Shown here piece by piece: positions 16,604-25,864 of a stretch of DNA of 44,721 nt. Numbering within the stretch: the first letter of the stretch is position 1; each line of letters starts with the position of its first letter. The stretch is taken from assembly GCA_028700655.1 (NCBI GenBank), contig JAQVSG010000010.1:1-44721 (forward strand), written 5' to 3'. The stretch is from Caldisericia bacterium (GTDB taxonomy: Bacteria; Caldisericota; Caldisericia; UBA6126). The notes under the pieces were generated by a model that saw only the letters and a program-made list of their open reading frames with translations, searched no databases and was not told the origin of the DNA. The translations under genes were made by a program, and so were the position numbers.

Positions 16604-17125
16604 ATGATTACGCAAAGCGATTTATCAGTTATAGTATATCCTTTTGAGGATCTTACTTCAGATGCCTCTAAAGAAAAGGCAAAAGCTGAATTGATACGTA
16701 TTCGCAAACTACTTTCCTCGTGGACACAAGCCGACTTGCCAAATATAGAAAATGAGACCATGAAAACGTTAATCCAATGGCACAACGTTTTTTTATCCAC
16801 TGGAGATCCCTATTTTACAAAAGAAGGTCGATATTTCGGAAATGAAAGCTATTTTTCCCAATTTCTCTATTTGGTTGAAAATGCTTCTTTTCGGGAAACA
16901 TACTATACATTTACACTGAAAAACTACCCCCTCCCGGATCATTTTTTTAAAGCGGATACACCTTCCCCTCCTACCGTTTTCCCTTGGTCTATTGTTGAAA
17001 TGGTTCTTCATAAAGACTTCATTGCCACACCTCCATCCCCCATCTCAGAATCGTTTCATACATTTGAAACAGCCGATGATTTGGTACACCATATTGAACT
17101 TTTAAACGGTATTACTTCTTGTTAA
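16604..17125 (+). CDS. Hypothetical protein
   Basis: This 173-residue soluble protein belongs to no family I recognise. It is rich in aromatic residues (SYFSQFLYLVENASFRETYYTF, then PWSIVEMVLHKDF). It has no signal peptide, membrane segment or clear catalytic motif. ATG 16604 is chosen because GGAG lies 6 nt upstream, whereas the TTG at 16565 and ATG at 16592 have none. It ends 58 nt before the repeat ATPase gene and may share its transcript. Confidence 0.6.
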   Translation: MITQSDLSVIVYPFEDLTSDASKEKAKAELIRIRKLLSSWTQADLPNIENETMKTLIQWHNVFLSTGDPYFTKEGRYFGNESYFSQFLYLVENASFRETYYTFTLKNYPLPDHFFKADTPSPPTVFPWSIVEMVLHKDFIATPPSPISESFHTFETADDLVHHIELLNGITSC

Positions 17126-17183
17126 TGAAGTTTTCCATTCGATTGGATGAGGGTATGCAAAAACTAACTTTGGAAAAACTACT

Positions 17184-20100
17184 ATGTATTTTCTAGCTTT
17201 TATTGCTTATCTTCACGTTTTTTCAACTCGATTTCTTCTGGGTCAGTTTCCTACATTGATTCAAACCATCCAGCAAAATTCTTTTCTTCAAAACGGCCTC
17301 ATGTTTATAACTCTTTTTTTCTTCACAGAAAGTATTATCACAATCCTCTCCTATTTTCTTCTCCTTCAAAAACCGTACACGCTACGGAAAAAACTACAAT
17401 ATATTACCTCTAAACTCTGTATTGAAATCAACGATTCGCCTTCCGATATTCATCAGAAAATTGACAATGTCCAAAAAAACTACGACAATGCCATTAATAC
17501 AACCCTGGAAGAAATTGCATCTTCGAAAAGCACTTTTCCTCGCTTTCGTTTAGATAAAACATTCTCCTGGATCACTTTTTTAAATACAGTTGTGCTTTTT
17601 ATTCTCTTAATTAATGTGCAGTTTATACTTTCTTTCCAGGCAATCCTTTTTATCTTTTATATATCCCTTCTTGTTTGTGGTTTTTTTCTGATTTCTCATC
17701 GCTTTACTCTTCGATGGGTCATTGATCCGAAAAAAAGTTGGCCCATCAGTATTTATCACCCTGTTACAGATCAATATTCACTTCTTCATGCTACCATCGC
17801 TTCTCAAATTCAAATGTATCTGAGAAATCGATACAACACAATTGAAATCACTTTGGAAAAAGACCTTCACAAAGAACCCGAATTTTTCCGACTACAAGGA
17901 ACTCGATGGATTGACCTTCAAAAAGGATATGTTGTGAAGGATCCTGCGTTTAAAAAAGTGTGGGATCACATTGAACACCAAACTGTTATGGTGCAATCGG
18001 AAGAAGCTAGTGGTAAAACCACATTTGGCTACGTAGTTGGTTATGAACTCGCAAAAAAGGGGCACCTGGTACTGTATCTTTCATTAAAGACAACACAAAT
18101 TAGCCCCCAACAACTCTTAGATTTGGCCTCTTTATTGGAACAAGGAAAAAGCGTTCTGATTTTGGACGACATTCACCTTGCCAATTCCGAAGAATTTTTT
18201 TGCGAAGAATTCTATTCCTCTCTCAAAAACCGGATTCTGTTCTTGCGCCGTAAACCTTCCTTATCAACCATACAAAATTGTGTTCAAATCTCATTTCAAT
18301 CAAATTTATCCAGTCGCATTGTTGAACGATTCCTTGTCATTTTAAGAAGAAAACCCTCTGACAATGCTACCATTCAAGAAGTATTATCACAGCGAACCGC
18401 CCTTGACAAATATCACAATCTTTACGAATTGTGTTTTGCATTACAGGCTCTTCAAAAAAACACTCCGATTGAAGATATTTTGATGGAAACGATACAAGCT
18501 TCCCATGCCGAGAATCTTCTTTTACCTATTGCTTTTCTTGAACAATATGAAATCCCCATTCGTAAAGACTTTCTAGAGAATTACTTATCGATTTCATCTG
18601 TCGCCATTGAGGACGGTCTGCATTCTTCTCCCCTATTGTATTCATTTTCTAAAGATGATCATCATTACGTGGGTCTTTCTCATCCTGCTCTGGCCGATCA
18701 AATTGTTTCGTTATATCAAAATCACCCTTCGTTTGGAAAAGATGTACAACATTCCATCATGAATTTGTTTTCATATTTAGAAATCCAGAAGATATATCAC
18801 ATGGATGCTTTTTTATATTATTATTTATTAATTGTTCCCGAAGAAGGCATGATGGTACTTTCAAGGATTCGTCCCAACACATGCAATCGTTTATGCGAGT
18901 ATGACGATTTCAAAACTATATTGGTAGACGTCTTAAGTCGGGCTACATTTGTTAATGCTTCCATTTCGTACAATGTAGAACACTCTCGACTGCAAGACAT
19001 TTTTTCTTCTTTCTCTCTACCTACCATTGAATCCATTATGGATGCAATGCAAAAACAATGCCACTTGCACTGTTTATTGTTCATTTTTCACCACTATGAA
19101 AAATGTTATGAATTGCCTGTATCGGTGTTCAATCAGCAAATTCAGAAGACATCCAGCCTTGCTGATGTGGCGGGTTTACTCCAATTTCTTCAGAACCTTC
19201 GATACCCCCATATAAACGAGATTCCTCCAAGCATATTTGCGGCCAAAATTCAAGAATCTACAAACATGTCGGAAACAGGACATCTTCTTACGACATTAAA
19301 GGAAATATTTTCTTCAGAGCTTTTTAAAGTCATTATCAAACTGCTTCCCGCTTCCATTTTCATCAACCAGATCAAGAATACCCAAGATCTTACTTTTATT
19401 AGCAAGCTGATGAAAGATTTGCAAAGCATCAACTATCCCTACATTGGTGAGATTGAACCTTCCATGCTTGTAGATAAAATTAAAGACAACGACAACCTTG
19501 AGACCATCAGTTGGTTCCTCTCCTCCCTCCAAATCACTGTATCACCTTCCTTTTTCCAAGAGATTATTCAGTTAATACCCCCCTCTCTACTTGGAGAAAA
19601 AATTGAAAAATGCGACAATTTGCGAAGCATTGGCTTGCTTCTTTCCTACCTTGAAGAGATTCAGTATATCTATATTACAAAACTCCCCCCTGTGTTGTTT
19701 GAAACCAAGATTCGAATGGGGAACAATCTTCGAGATATTGGAATGCTTTTATGCACACTGAAAGAAGTGTGTACGAAAAGCTGCTTCAAGTCAATCTTCC
19801 GATCTCTCTCCGTAAATGTTTTTATTGAAAAATTTAAATACCATGACAACTTACAGGATATTGGGCTTTTGTTAAGTACCTTGTATAAAATCCAGTACCC
19901 AGATCTTCAGAAAATCTCCCCTACGATCTTCCTACGAAAAATTGAAGAAAACCCTTCCCTTACACAAATTGAAACTCTTTTTAATATTCTTCGGCAAATC
20001 CTTCAAAAACCAACGTTTCAATCTATTTTGTCCTCTCTCAAAGTGTCTACAATTGAAGAAAAAATGATGAATTGTGAAGATCTCCAAGAAATCTGTTCTT

Positions 20101-20411
20101 TTTTAAATACGTTGTACAAAAATAAATATCGCAATATGCATCAACTTCCTGCAACCATTTTTGTGGAGAAAATTCAAAAAACAGACGACATTGAAGATAT
20201 TCAAAGTTTACTAAAAACGCTAACACGTATTCAATTTACACACACTGTCGAAATCCTTGAGCTTTTAGATCCCGATATGTTCCGTGAAAAAATGTTTTTT
20301 TCCAAAGATAAAGAAAAGATTGTATCCCTTATTTGCCAACTTCGGTTGATTGATTACCCTTACATTGATGCGCTAGAAAACAGCATAAGGAGTCAAATAG
20401 AAAATGAATGA
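17184..20411 (+). CDS. Membrane P-loop ATPase with alternating helical repeats
   Basis: This 1075-residue protein has four probable N-terminal membrane segments (within about 1-60 and 128-172) and a P-loop domain with SEEASGKTT as Walker A near residue 277. The first Gly of the usual GxxxxGK is Ser. VLILDDIHLAN is Walker B near 330. A helical region follows, then repeats from residue 643 to the end. The repeats have the core P-x-I-F-x-x-K-I, then NL-x-x-I-G-x-LL-x-x-L, and alternate strictly between 36 and 41 residues (one of 40) for 11 units plus a partial one. The build (sensor repeats plus STAND-like ATPase) recalls NLR-type proteins, but the neighbours are not defence genes. The stop overlaps msrA. 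Family and function are unknown. Confidence 0.75.
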   Translation: MYFLAFIAYLHVFSTRFLLGQFPTLIQTIQQNSFLQNGLMFITLFFFTESIITILSYFLLLQKPYTLRKKLQYITSKLCIEINDSPSDIHQKIDNVQKNYDNAINTTLEEIASSKSTFPRFRLDKTFSWITFLNTVVLFILLINVQFILSFQAILFIFYISLLVCGFFLISHRFTLRWVIDPKKSWPISIYHPVTDQYSLLHATIASQIQMYLRNRYNTIEITLEKDLHKEPEFFRLQGTRWIDLQKGYVVKDPAFKKVWDHIEHQTVMVQSEEASGKTTFGYVVGYELAKKGHLVLYLSLKTTQISPQQLLDLASLLEQGKSVLILDDIHLANSEEFFCEEFYSSLKNRILFLRRKPSLSTIQNCVQISFQSNLSSRIVERFLVILRRKPSDNATIQEVLSQRTALDKYHNLYELCFALQALQKNTPIEDILMETIQASHAENLLLPIAFLEQYEIPIRKDFLENYLSISSVAIEDGLHSSPLLYSFSKDDHHYVGLSHPALADQIVSLYQNHPSFGKDVQHSIMNLFSYLEIQKIYHMDAFLYYYLLIVPEEGMMVLSRIRPNTCNRLCEYDDFKTILVDVLSRATFVNASISYNVEHSRLQDIFSSFSLPTIESIMDAMQKQCHLHCLLFIFHHYEKCYELPVSVFNQQIQKTSSLADVAGLLQFLQNLRYPHINEIPPSIFAAKIQESTNMSETGHLLTTLKEIFSSELFKVIIKLLPASIFINQIKNTQDLTFISKLMKDLQSINYPYIGEIEPSMLVDKIKDNDNLETISWFLSSLQITVSPSFFQEIIQLIPPSLLGEKIEKCDNLRSIGLLLSYLEEIQYIYITKLPPVLFETKIRMGNNLRDIGMLLCTLKEVCTKSCFKSIFRSLSVNVFIEKFKYHDNLQDIGLLLSTLYKIQYPDLQKISPTIFLRKIEENPSLTQIETLFNILRQILQKPTFQSILSSLKVSTIEEKMMNCEDLQEICSFLNTLYKNKYRNMHQLPATIFVEKIQKTDDIEDIQSLLKTLTRIQFTHTVEILELLDPDMFREKMFFSKDKEKIVSLICQLRLIDYPYIDALENSIRSQIENE
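19110..20408 (+). repeat. Protein-level tandem repeat, 36/41 residues alternating
   Basis: These are eleven consecutive units of the ATPase's C-terminus with lengths 36, 41, 36, 41, 36, 41, 36, 41, 36, 40 and 36, plus a 13-residue partial. The short units end in a YPYI-like segment and the long ones in a FxxII-like segment, so the true repeat is a pair of about 77 residues. DNA identity between units is low, so the array is old and kept by selection at the protein level. Confidence 0.85.
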
Positions 20412-20970
20412 GATCACTTTGTCACAAAGCACTGAAACTGCCGTCTTTGCGGGAGGATGTTTTTGGTGTATGGAAGCTGTTTTTTCACTTTTAGAGGGTG
20501 TCGTTTCTATAGAACCAGGATATACCGGTGGTACCATTGAAAATCCAACGTATGACGATGTTTGTATAGGCAGAACGGGCCATGCCGAGGCAATACGGAT
20601 TGTATTTGACCCTTCTATTATTCCTTACAAAGAGTTGCTCTCTATCTTTTTTTCTGCTCACAACCCAACTTCTTTGAACTCTCAAGGACCCGATGTTGGC
20701 ACTCAATATCGCTCGGCCATATTTTATACCACCGATCTGCAAAAAGATATCGCCCTTTCCTATGTGCAGCATCTCTCAACATTCGATCCATTTGAAAAAC
20801 CAATCGTAACAGAGATTGTAAAACTGTCTCATTTTTATCCTGCAGAACCATATCATCATCAATATTTCCAAAAGAATCCCCAACAAATGTATTGTCAGAT
20901 TTCCATTCAACCAAAAGTTGAAAAAATAAGAGAAAAACACTCTTCTCTGCTGAAAAAAACGGATAACTGA
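20404..20970 (+). CDS. msrA: Peptide methionine sulfoxide reductase MsrA
   Basis: This 188-residue enzyme reduces methionine-S-sulfoxide in proteins. The catalytic motif GCFWCME lies near the N-terminus, followed by GYTGGTIENPTYDDVCIGRTGHAEA, both diagnostic of MsrA. The HNPTSLNSQGPDVGTQYRSAIFY segment and the EPYHHQYFQKNP end are also conserved. There is no MsrB domain or signal peptide, so it acts in the cytoplasm. Its ATG overlaps the end of the repeat-ATPase gene by 8 nt. AAGGAG lies about 12 nt upstream, rather far, so coupling is probable. The next gene follows directly. Confidence 0.95.
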   Translation: MNEITLSQSTETAVFAGGCFWCMEAVFSLLEGVVSIEPGYTGGTIENPTYDDVCIGRTGHAEAIRIVFDPSIIPYKELLSIFFSAHNPTSLNSQGPDVGTQYRSAIFYTTDLQKDIALSYVQHLSTFDPFEKPIVTEIVKLSHFYPAEPYHHQYFQKNPQQMYCQISIQPKVEKIREKHSSLLKKTDN

Positions 20971-22203
20971 TTGAATCACCACATTCAAACAGCCGTTTTT
21001 GGAACTCGCTTCAACAAAAAATTGGAGATGTCGATTAACACCTCTATTCTCAATCATTTTTTTCGTGCCTTTTTTTCAGTTCCATGGTATCGAACACAAT
21101 CTCAGTATCAACTGTACCTTTTGGAATATATGGAACTACATCCAAAAAGGAATCCGTTTTTTCAAGAGCATGCATCTTTTGTTCAATACTGGGTTGCCTA
21201 TCAAAACAACAAACCGGTAGGCAGGATTGCCGCATGGATTGACGATAAATACGATGAGCTTCAATCCTCAACTTCCCTGCGCAAAACAGGTTGGATTGGT
21301 CTATTTGAGTGCATTCCCAACAAAGACATCGCTCATACTCTCATTGAAACAGCTTGCGAAAGCCTTCGAAATAACAATGTCCATCGTATCCTGGGCCACG
21401 GTCGGTTTAATGCTAGCTCCCAGATTGGTCTACAGATCCAAGGTTTTGATTCTCCTCCCTCTTTTATGGAACCCTTTCACCCGCCTTATTACGAATCTTT
21501 CTTTTCTGCGTATGGTCACAAGATGAACGACTGGTTTTCGTTTGGAGTAGAGGAAAAAAGCTTTACTGAGTATTTGCACAGAATTCAGAAAAATGAATCC
21601 CGTTACGGATCTTTGGAAGAACAACTACGTCAAAAAGGAATTCGTATCTACTCTCCCACAAAAAAGAATCTTCCCTATGAGGTGAATCGAATTGTATCTC
21701 TTTACAACCACCTGTGGACAAGCCCTGAACATCCTCAATTCTCCCCCCTTTGCAAGGGGGAACAGAAATCTTTGCAACAGGCCATCACTGTATTTTGGGA
21801 ACCATCGCTCATTCATATCGCCGAGACTAAAGAACGGAAGATTGTTGGCATTGGTATTACGGTACCCGATATAAATGAAGCACTGCTTCATTTCCCCTAC
21901 CAGTTTCCACTATACCCCTCTCTATGGTCTTTGTTAAAACAAGATTTAAAAGGTTTTCTTCGAATGTATCAAACCATTCATGGACACCACTTCACGCGCG
22001 CTAGAGTTTTAATTCTTGGATCCAATGTTCCTTTTAGCGGACTTGACACCGCTCTTTACAAGAAATTGTATCAAGCTGTAAAAAAAAGTGGGATTCAAAG
22101 AATCTCTGCTTCGCAAATTGCCGATTCAAACTTACCCATGATGAATCCTTTGCGTAGAATGGGTTCGGTTGAGAAAGTATGGCGAGTGTATCAGATGCAG
22201 TAA
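20971..22203 (+). CDS. YghO-like GNAT-family acyltransferase
   Basis: This roughly 410-residue protein matches the YghO-like family. It has FFSVPWYR, then NPFFQEHASFVQYWVAYQNNKPVGRIAAWIDD, WIGLFECIPN, ILGHGRFNASSQIGLQIQGFDSPPSFMEPFHPPYYESFF and a C-terminal half of similar fold. The family belongs to the GNAT superfamily, but its substrates are unknown. The TTG at 20971 directly follows the msrA stop and has no clear binding site. An alternative ATG is at 21028 (MSINTSILNHFF), so the start is uncertain. It lies between msrA and the glycosyltransferase fusion, which suggests a cell-envelope link by context only. Confidence 0.75.
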   Translation: MNHHIQTAVFGTRFNKKLEMSINTSILNHFFRAFFSVPWYRTQSQYQLYLLEYMELHPKRNPFFQEHASFVQYWVAYQNNKPVGRIAAWIDDKYDELQSSTSLRKTGWIGLFECIPNKDIAHTLIETACESLRNNNVHRILGHGRFNASSQIGLQIQGFDSPPSFMEPFHPPYYESFFSAYGHKMNDWFSFGVEEKSFTEYLHRIQKNESRYGSLEEQLRQKGIRIYSPTKKNLPYEVNRIVSLYNHLWTSPEHPQFSPLCKGEQKSLQQAITVFWEPSLIHIAETKERKIVGIGITVPDINEALLHFPYQFPLYPSLWSLLKQDLKGFLRMYQTIHGHHFTRARVLILGSNVPFSGLDTALYKKLYQAVKKSGIQRISASQIADSNLPMMNPLRRMGSVEKVWRVYQMQ

Positions 22204-22225
22204 TTGAAATGTTTTTTTGTATACT

Positions 22226-25177
22226 ATGCGTATGCGAAAAATACGAATTGGAATCCTTGCTGATGGCGGTGATGCCGGAGGTGGGAGAAGACATATTTTA
22301 ACTTTATGCGAACAAATGCCTTCAGACTGTGTTACGGTTTCTTTCTTTTCTCTAGGAGAAGGAGCTCTTTCACATTCGGTAGAGAAACTCACTACGATTC
22401 AAAAAACGACATATCCTTTGCGATCAAAAATGGACCTTTCGCTTCCCTCCATCATTCGCCGTTGGGTCAAAGATCACAACATTGATATCCTTCATACTCA
22501 CGGTTTAAAAGCAAACATGTACGGTCGAATTGCCTTGCTCAAATCTTCAATCCCTATCGTTACAACCTACCATAGCAACCCTTTGTATGACTATTCATCA
22601 AGAGTATTGGGCATTGTTTTCAGCATCATTGATCAATGGACTCTGCATGTATCAACGCAATACATTGCCGTATCCTATGAAGTTGCTACTCAATTGATTC
22701 GAAGAGGTGTTTCTAGAGAACGCATTCATATTGTTAAAAATGGTGTTCCCCTTCACAATAAAATTGAACCTGCCGATGCCGCTACACAAAAACAAGAACT
22801 CCGAAAAACACTTCAGATTCCCCCTCATGCATGCGTTGTTGGTAGCTTGGGAAGGCTCGTTCGGGTCAAAGGATATGATGAAACCCTTCGCGTTTTTGCC
22901 TTTCTCAAAAAGCACTATGAAAAAGTTCATACCACACCTGTTCATTTACTATTAATTGGGGGAGGAGAATTAGAAGCTCGTTTAAAAAAACGGTGTAAAG
23001 ATTTGGGGATCGAGCAGTCTGTTCATTTTGTAGGCTTTCAGCAACATCCACAACCCTACATTGTGGCTTCTGATGTTATGCTTTTCACCCCTAAATCTGA
23101 AGCCCTAGGGATTGCCATTCTTGAAAGCATGAACGCGGGGGTTCCTGTAGTGGCAAAAAAGGTTGGAGGGATTCGTGAACTCATTATTAATGAATACAAC
23201 GGGTCGATATATAGCTCTATCCCACTTTTATCGAAAGCTGTAATCAGCCTGTTGGAATCCAAAGAAAAACAGAATGCTTTCATCAAAAATGGTCACAAGA
23301 TGATTCAACAATACTTCTCCAACGACACTATGATTGACAAAACAGAGCATGTATACAGAGATATATTGAAAGATTCTGTTCCAATCAGCTCCATATCTGT
23401 TAGCGGCAAACCAAAAGATCAGATTTTATCGGAGCTTTCTCAATCCATAGAAAGTACTCCTCATTGCAAACATGTTGTTACATTGAATATCGAAATGCTG
23501 GCCAAAGCATCTCGAGAAAAAAAAGTATGGGAAGCTATTCAACAGGCTGACCTTGTTCTTCCAGATGGAATGAGTATTGTAGCGTTAGCAAAAATCCAAC
23601 AATCTTGTTTTCTGGAAAGAATTCCTGGGATCGAATTTTCTACAGATCTTTTACAAATTGCCCATCAGAAAAACTGGAAAGTTTTTTTTGTGGGTGGGAA
23701 AAAAGATATTTTACCCTCTTTACAAACCTTTGTCCAACGCCAATATCCTGGTATCACTATTGCGGGTATGCATAATGGATACTTTCAATCACACGAAGAA
23801 AGCTCTCTTGTTCAAGAAATCCAAAAAACACAGCCCGATATTCTATTGGTTGCTTTGGGAATGGGGAAGCAAGAGTGTTTCATTGCCCGTTGGAAAGATC
23901 AACTGCCATGCAAAATTGCAATTGGTGTTGGTGGATCATTTGATGTCTGGTCTGGTCAATCTAAACGTTCACCGCAATGGTGGATTGATCACAAACTAGA
24001 GTGGTTGTATCGTGCCTTAAAAGAACCAAAACAACGTTTTACTCGCATCCTAAGCACAGTCCCTTTTTATCTACAACAACATCAAGTAAGGTTTTCACAG
24101 AAGAAAATTGTATTGTCTGGTTACTATGGATTTGGAAACATTGGTGATGAAGCAATTCTCCGAACCTTGATGAGAGATTTATCCCTGTTAAAAAAGAAGG
24201 GATACCCTCTCGATATCTCTGTTTTATCCGCCAATCCTTATTCCACTTCTACTCTTACCGATGCTTTTGCTATCGAACGGTTTTCTTTTTTTTCTGTTCT
24301 TGAAGAAATCTTCCGATGTGATGCGCTGATTAGCGGTGGTGGTGGATTGATTCAAGATATTACGAGCTTTAAAAGTCCTTTGTATTACCTTGGAATCATT
24401 CAAATTGCTCGTTTCTTTCGCAAGCCTGTTTTCATTTATGCCAATGGAATCGGTCCATTGCACCATGCAGTAAATAGGTTCTTGTGTAAAATTGTATTCA
24501 ATCAGTGTACAGCCATAACTTTACGAGATGAAGCCTCTCGACAACTTGTAGACCAAATTGGTGTCCGTCCTTCTATTGTGACCGTTACGGTTGATCCCAT
24601 TTTTTCTTTACGCCCAGAGCACGCTTTCAATATTGACTCATATCCCCATCACGATAACTTTATAGCTATATGCTTTGGTCCAAATCCACAAACCAATTCC
24701 AAGATTGAAGATATTGCGACTTTTCTTGACGACGTAGGCAACACCACCAAACTACCCTTGGTATTTACACCCTTTTATCCTGACTATGACAAGAAGTTTT
24801 CAATTTTGCTACAACAAAAGATGAAATATCCCTCTCATTTAATCGATACTTTTAACACCCCTGAAGATATGTTGTCTTTGCTTCGAAGATGTCAATTTGG
24901 TATTGGTATGCGTCTTCATTTCATGATCCTTCTATCTCTTCTTAAAAAACCCATCCTCCCTTTCATATACGACCCCAAAGTGAAAACGTTTGCACACATC
25001 TTGCACCTTACCCCTGTCTTGACAAAAAACGACAATATAGTGACCATGAAAAATGCGTTTCATCGGTTTTATCAACCCAATTCTTACAAAATACCCTATA
25101 CGGAAGAAGTGGTGGTTTTGCAAAAAAGGAATCTCGACAATTTCATCGCATTGGAATCCTTTGTTAAAAACGTATGA
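22226..25177 (+). CDS. Three-domain GT4 - GT26 (TagA/WecG) - CsaB protein
   Basis: One frame of about 983 residues holds three normally separate enzymes. Residues 1-380 are a GT4 glycosyltransferase (THGLKANMYGRIALL, SLGRLVRVKGY, PKSEALGIAILESMNAGVPV). About 390-615 are a GT26 TagA/WecG-type N-acetylmannosaminyltransferase (TLNIEMLAKA, LPDGMSIV, RIPGIEF, ALGMGKQE). About 625-983 are a CsaB-type polysaccharide pyruvyl transferase (SGYYGFGNIGDEAIL, SGGGGLIQD, GIGMRLHF). Together they could start, extend and pyruvylate a cell-wall polymer; CsaB products anchor SLH-domain S-layer proteins. The first in-frame ATG is 22226, with no good ribosome binding site. It overlaps comF by 4 nt. Confidence 0.85.
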   Translation: MRMRKIRIGILADGGDAGGGRRHILTLCEQMPSDCVTVSFFSLGEGALSHSVEKLTTIQKTTYPLRSKMDLSLPSIIRRWVKDHNIDILHTHGLKANMYGRIALLKSSIPIVTTYHSNPLYDYSSRVLGIVFSIIDQWTLHVSTQYIAVSYEVATQLIRRGVSRERIHIVKNGVPLHNKIEPADAATQKQELRKTLQIPPHACVVGSLGRLVRVKGYDETLRVFAFLKKHYEKVHTTPVHLLLIGGGELEARLKKRCKDLGIEQSVHFVGFQQHPQPYIVASDVMLFTPKSEALGIAILESMNAGVPVVAKKVGGIRELIINEYNGSIYSSIPLLSKAVISLLESKEKQNAFIKNGHKMIQQYFSNDTMIDKTEHVYRDILKDSVPISSISVSGKPKDQILSELSQSIESTPHCKHVVTLNIEMLAKASREKKVWEAIQQADLVLPDGMSIVALAKIQQSCFLERIPGIEFSTDLLQIAHQKNWKVFFVGGKKDILPSLQTFVQRQYPGITIAGMHNGYFQSHEESSLVQEIQKTQPDILLVALGMGKQECFIARWKDQLPCKIAIGVGGSFDVWSGQSKRSPQWWIDHKLEWLYRALKEPKQRFTRILSTVPFYLQQHQVRFSQKKIVLSGYYGFGNIGDEAILRTLMRDLSLLKKKGYPLDISVLSANPYSTSTLTDAFAIERFSFFSVLEEIFRCDALISGGGGLIQDITSFKSPLYYLGIIQIARFFRKPVFIYANGIGPLHHAVNRFLCKIVFNQCTAITLRDEASRQLVDQIGVRPSIVTVTVDPIFSLRPEHAFNIDSYPHHDNFIAICFGPNPQTNSKIEDIATFLDDVGNTTKLPLVFTPFYPDYDKKFSILLQQKMKYPSHLIDTFNTPEDMLSLLRRCQFGIGMRLHFMILLSLLKKPILPFIYDPKVKTFAHILHLTPVLTKNDNIVTMKNAFHRFYQPNSYKIPYTEEVVVLQKRNLDNFIALESFVKNV

Positions 25178-25860
25178 AACCCCCACCAAAAAACTTCTTT
25201 TCACATCTTTCTTTGGAATTGGGGAATCTCTTCTTTCCTCCTACCTGTAGTATTTGTAACGCGCCAAATACCGATTTCTTATGTAAACATTGTCTAGGTC
25301 TATTACAACAATCCTGCTATCCTCATGGCCACTTCATCAGTCGTTTTGGAGACCTGGTTTTTTGTTCTTCTCGATATACCAAGGAAGCTTCCTTGCTCAT
25401 CGCTTCTCTTAAATATCATCGTAACTATCCTGCCGCACAATGGATTGCCAAACTTATCTACCCCTTGCTTGAGTCCACCATTCCTTACTCTCGACTTCAG
25501 GACAGTGTCTTTATTCCTGTCCCTTTAAGCCTGCAAAAAAAGTTTTCCAGAGGATACAATCAGTGTGAATTAATGGTTGACGTTTTATCGCGTATGACAG
25601 GCTTACCAAAAGATTTTCAAAGTCTGAAGAGACATACTATCTTTGTAGATCGGGATCAAATAGGTCGATCAAGAAAAGAACGAGAAAACAATCTGTCGTG
25701 CCAATTTGAATGGGTAGGACGTAAAACATACCCTTCTGTTCTGTTAATTGATGACATTTGTACAACCGGTAAAACGCTATTCGAGTGCAGACAAGCTATT
25801 CAAAAATCCAATCCCCAATGCTTTGTCCAACCCATTGTATTTGCCCACCCGGAAGGATAA
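25174..25860 (+). CDS. comF: ComF-family phosphoribosyltransferase-like protein
   Basis: This 228-residue protein has an N-terminal four-cysteine zinc finger (CSICNAPNTDFLCKHCLG) and a central FIPVPLSLQKKFSRGYNQCELM. The phosphoribosyltransferase loop SVLLIDDICTTGKTLFEC is diagnostic of ComF/GntX. ComF is needed for DNA uptake in competent bacteria, where it interacts with the helicase and DprA; in other species its role is unclear. The ATG overlaps the preceding stop (ATGA). Type IV pilin genes elsewhere in the window are consistent with, but do not prove, natural transformation. It ends 4 bp from the convergent gene. Confidence 0.9.
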   Translation: MKPPPKNFFSHLSLELGNLFFPPTCSICNAPNTDFLCKHCLGLLQQSCYPHGHFISRFGDLVFCSSRYTKEASLLIASLKYHRNYPAAQWIAKLIYPLLESTIPYSRLQDSVFIPVPLSLQKKFSRGYNQCELMVDVLSRMTGLPKDFQSLKRHTIFVDRDQIGRSRKERENNLSCQFEWVGRKTYPSVLLIDDICTTGKTLFECRQAIQKSNPQCFVQPIVFAHPEG

Positions 25861-25864
25861 AAGC

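Noticed and set aside
17184-20411. Calling the repeat ATPase an anti-phage defence gene
   Set aside because: The neighbours are msrA, an acyltransferase, cell-wall glycosyltransferases and comF, and no effector domain is visible. The architecture alone does not prove defence.
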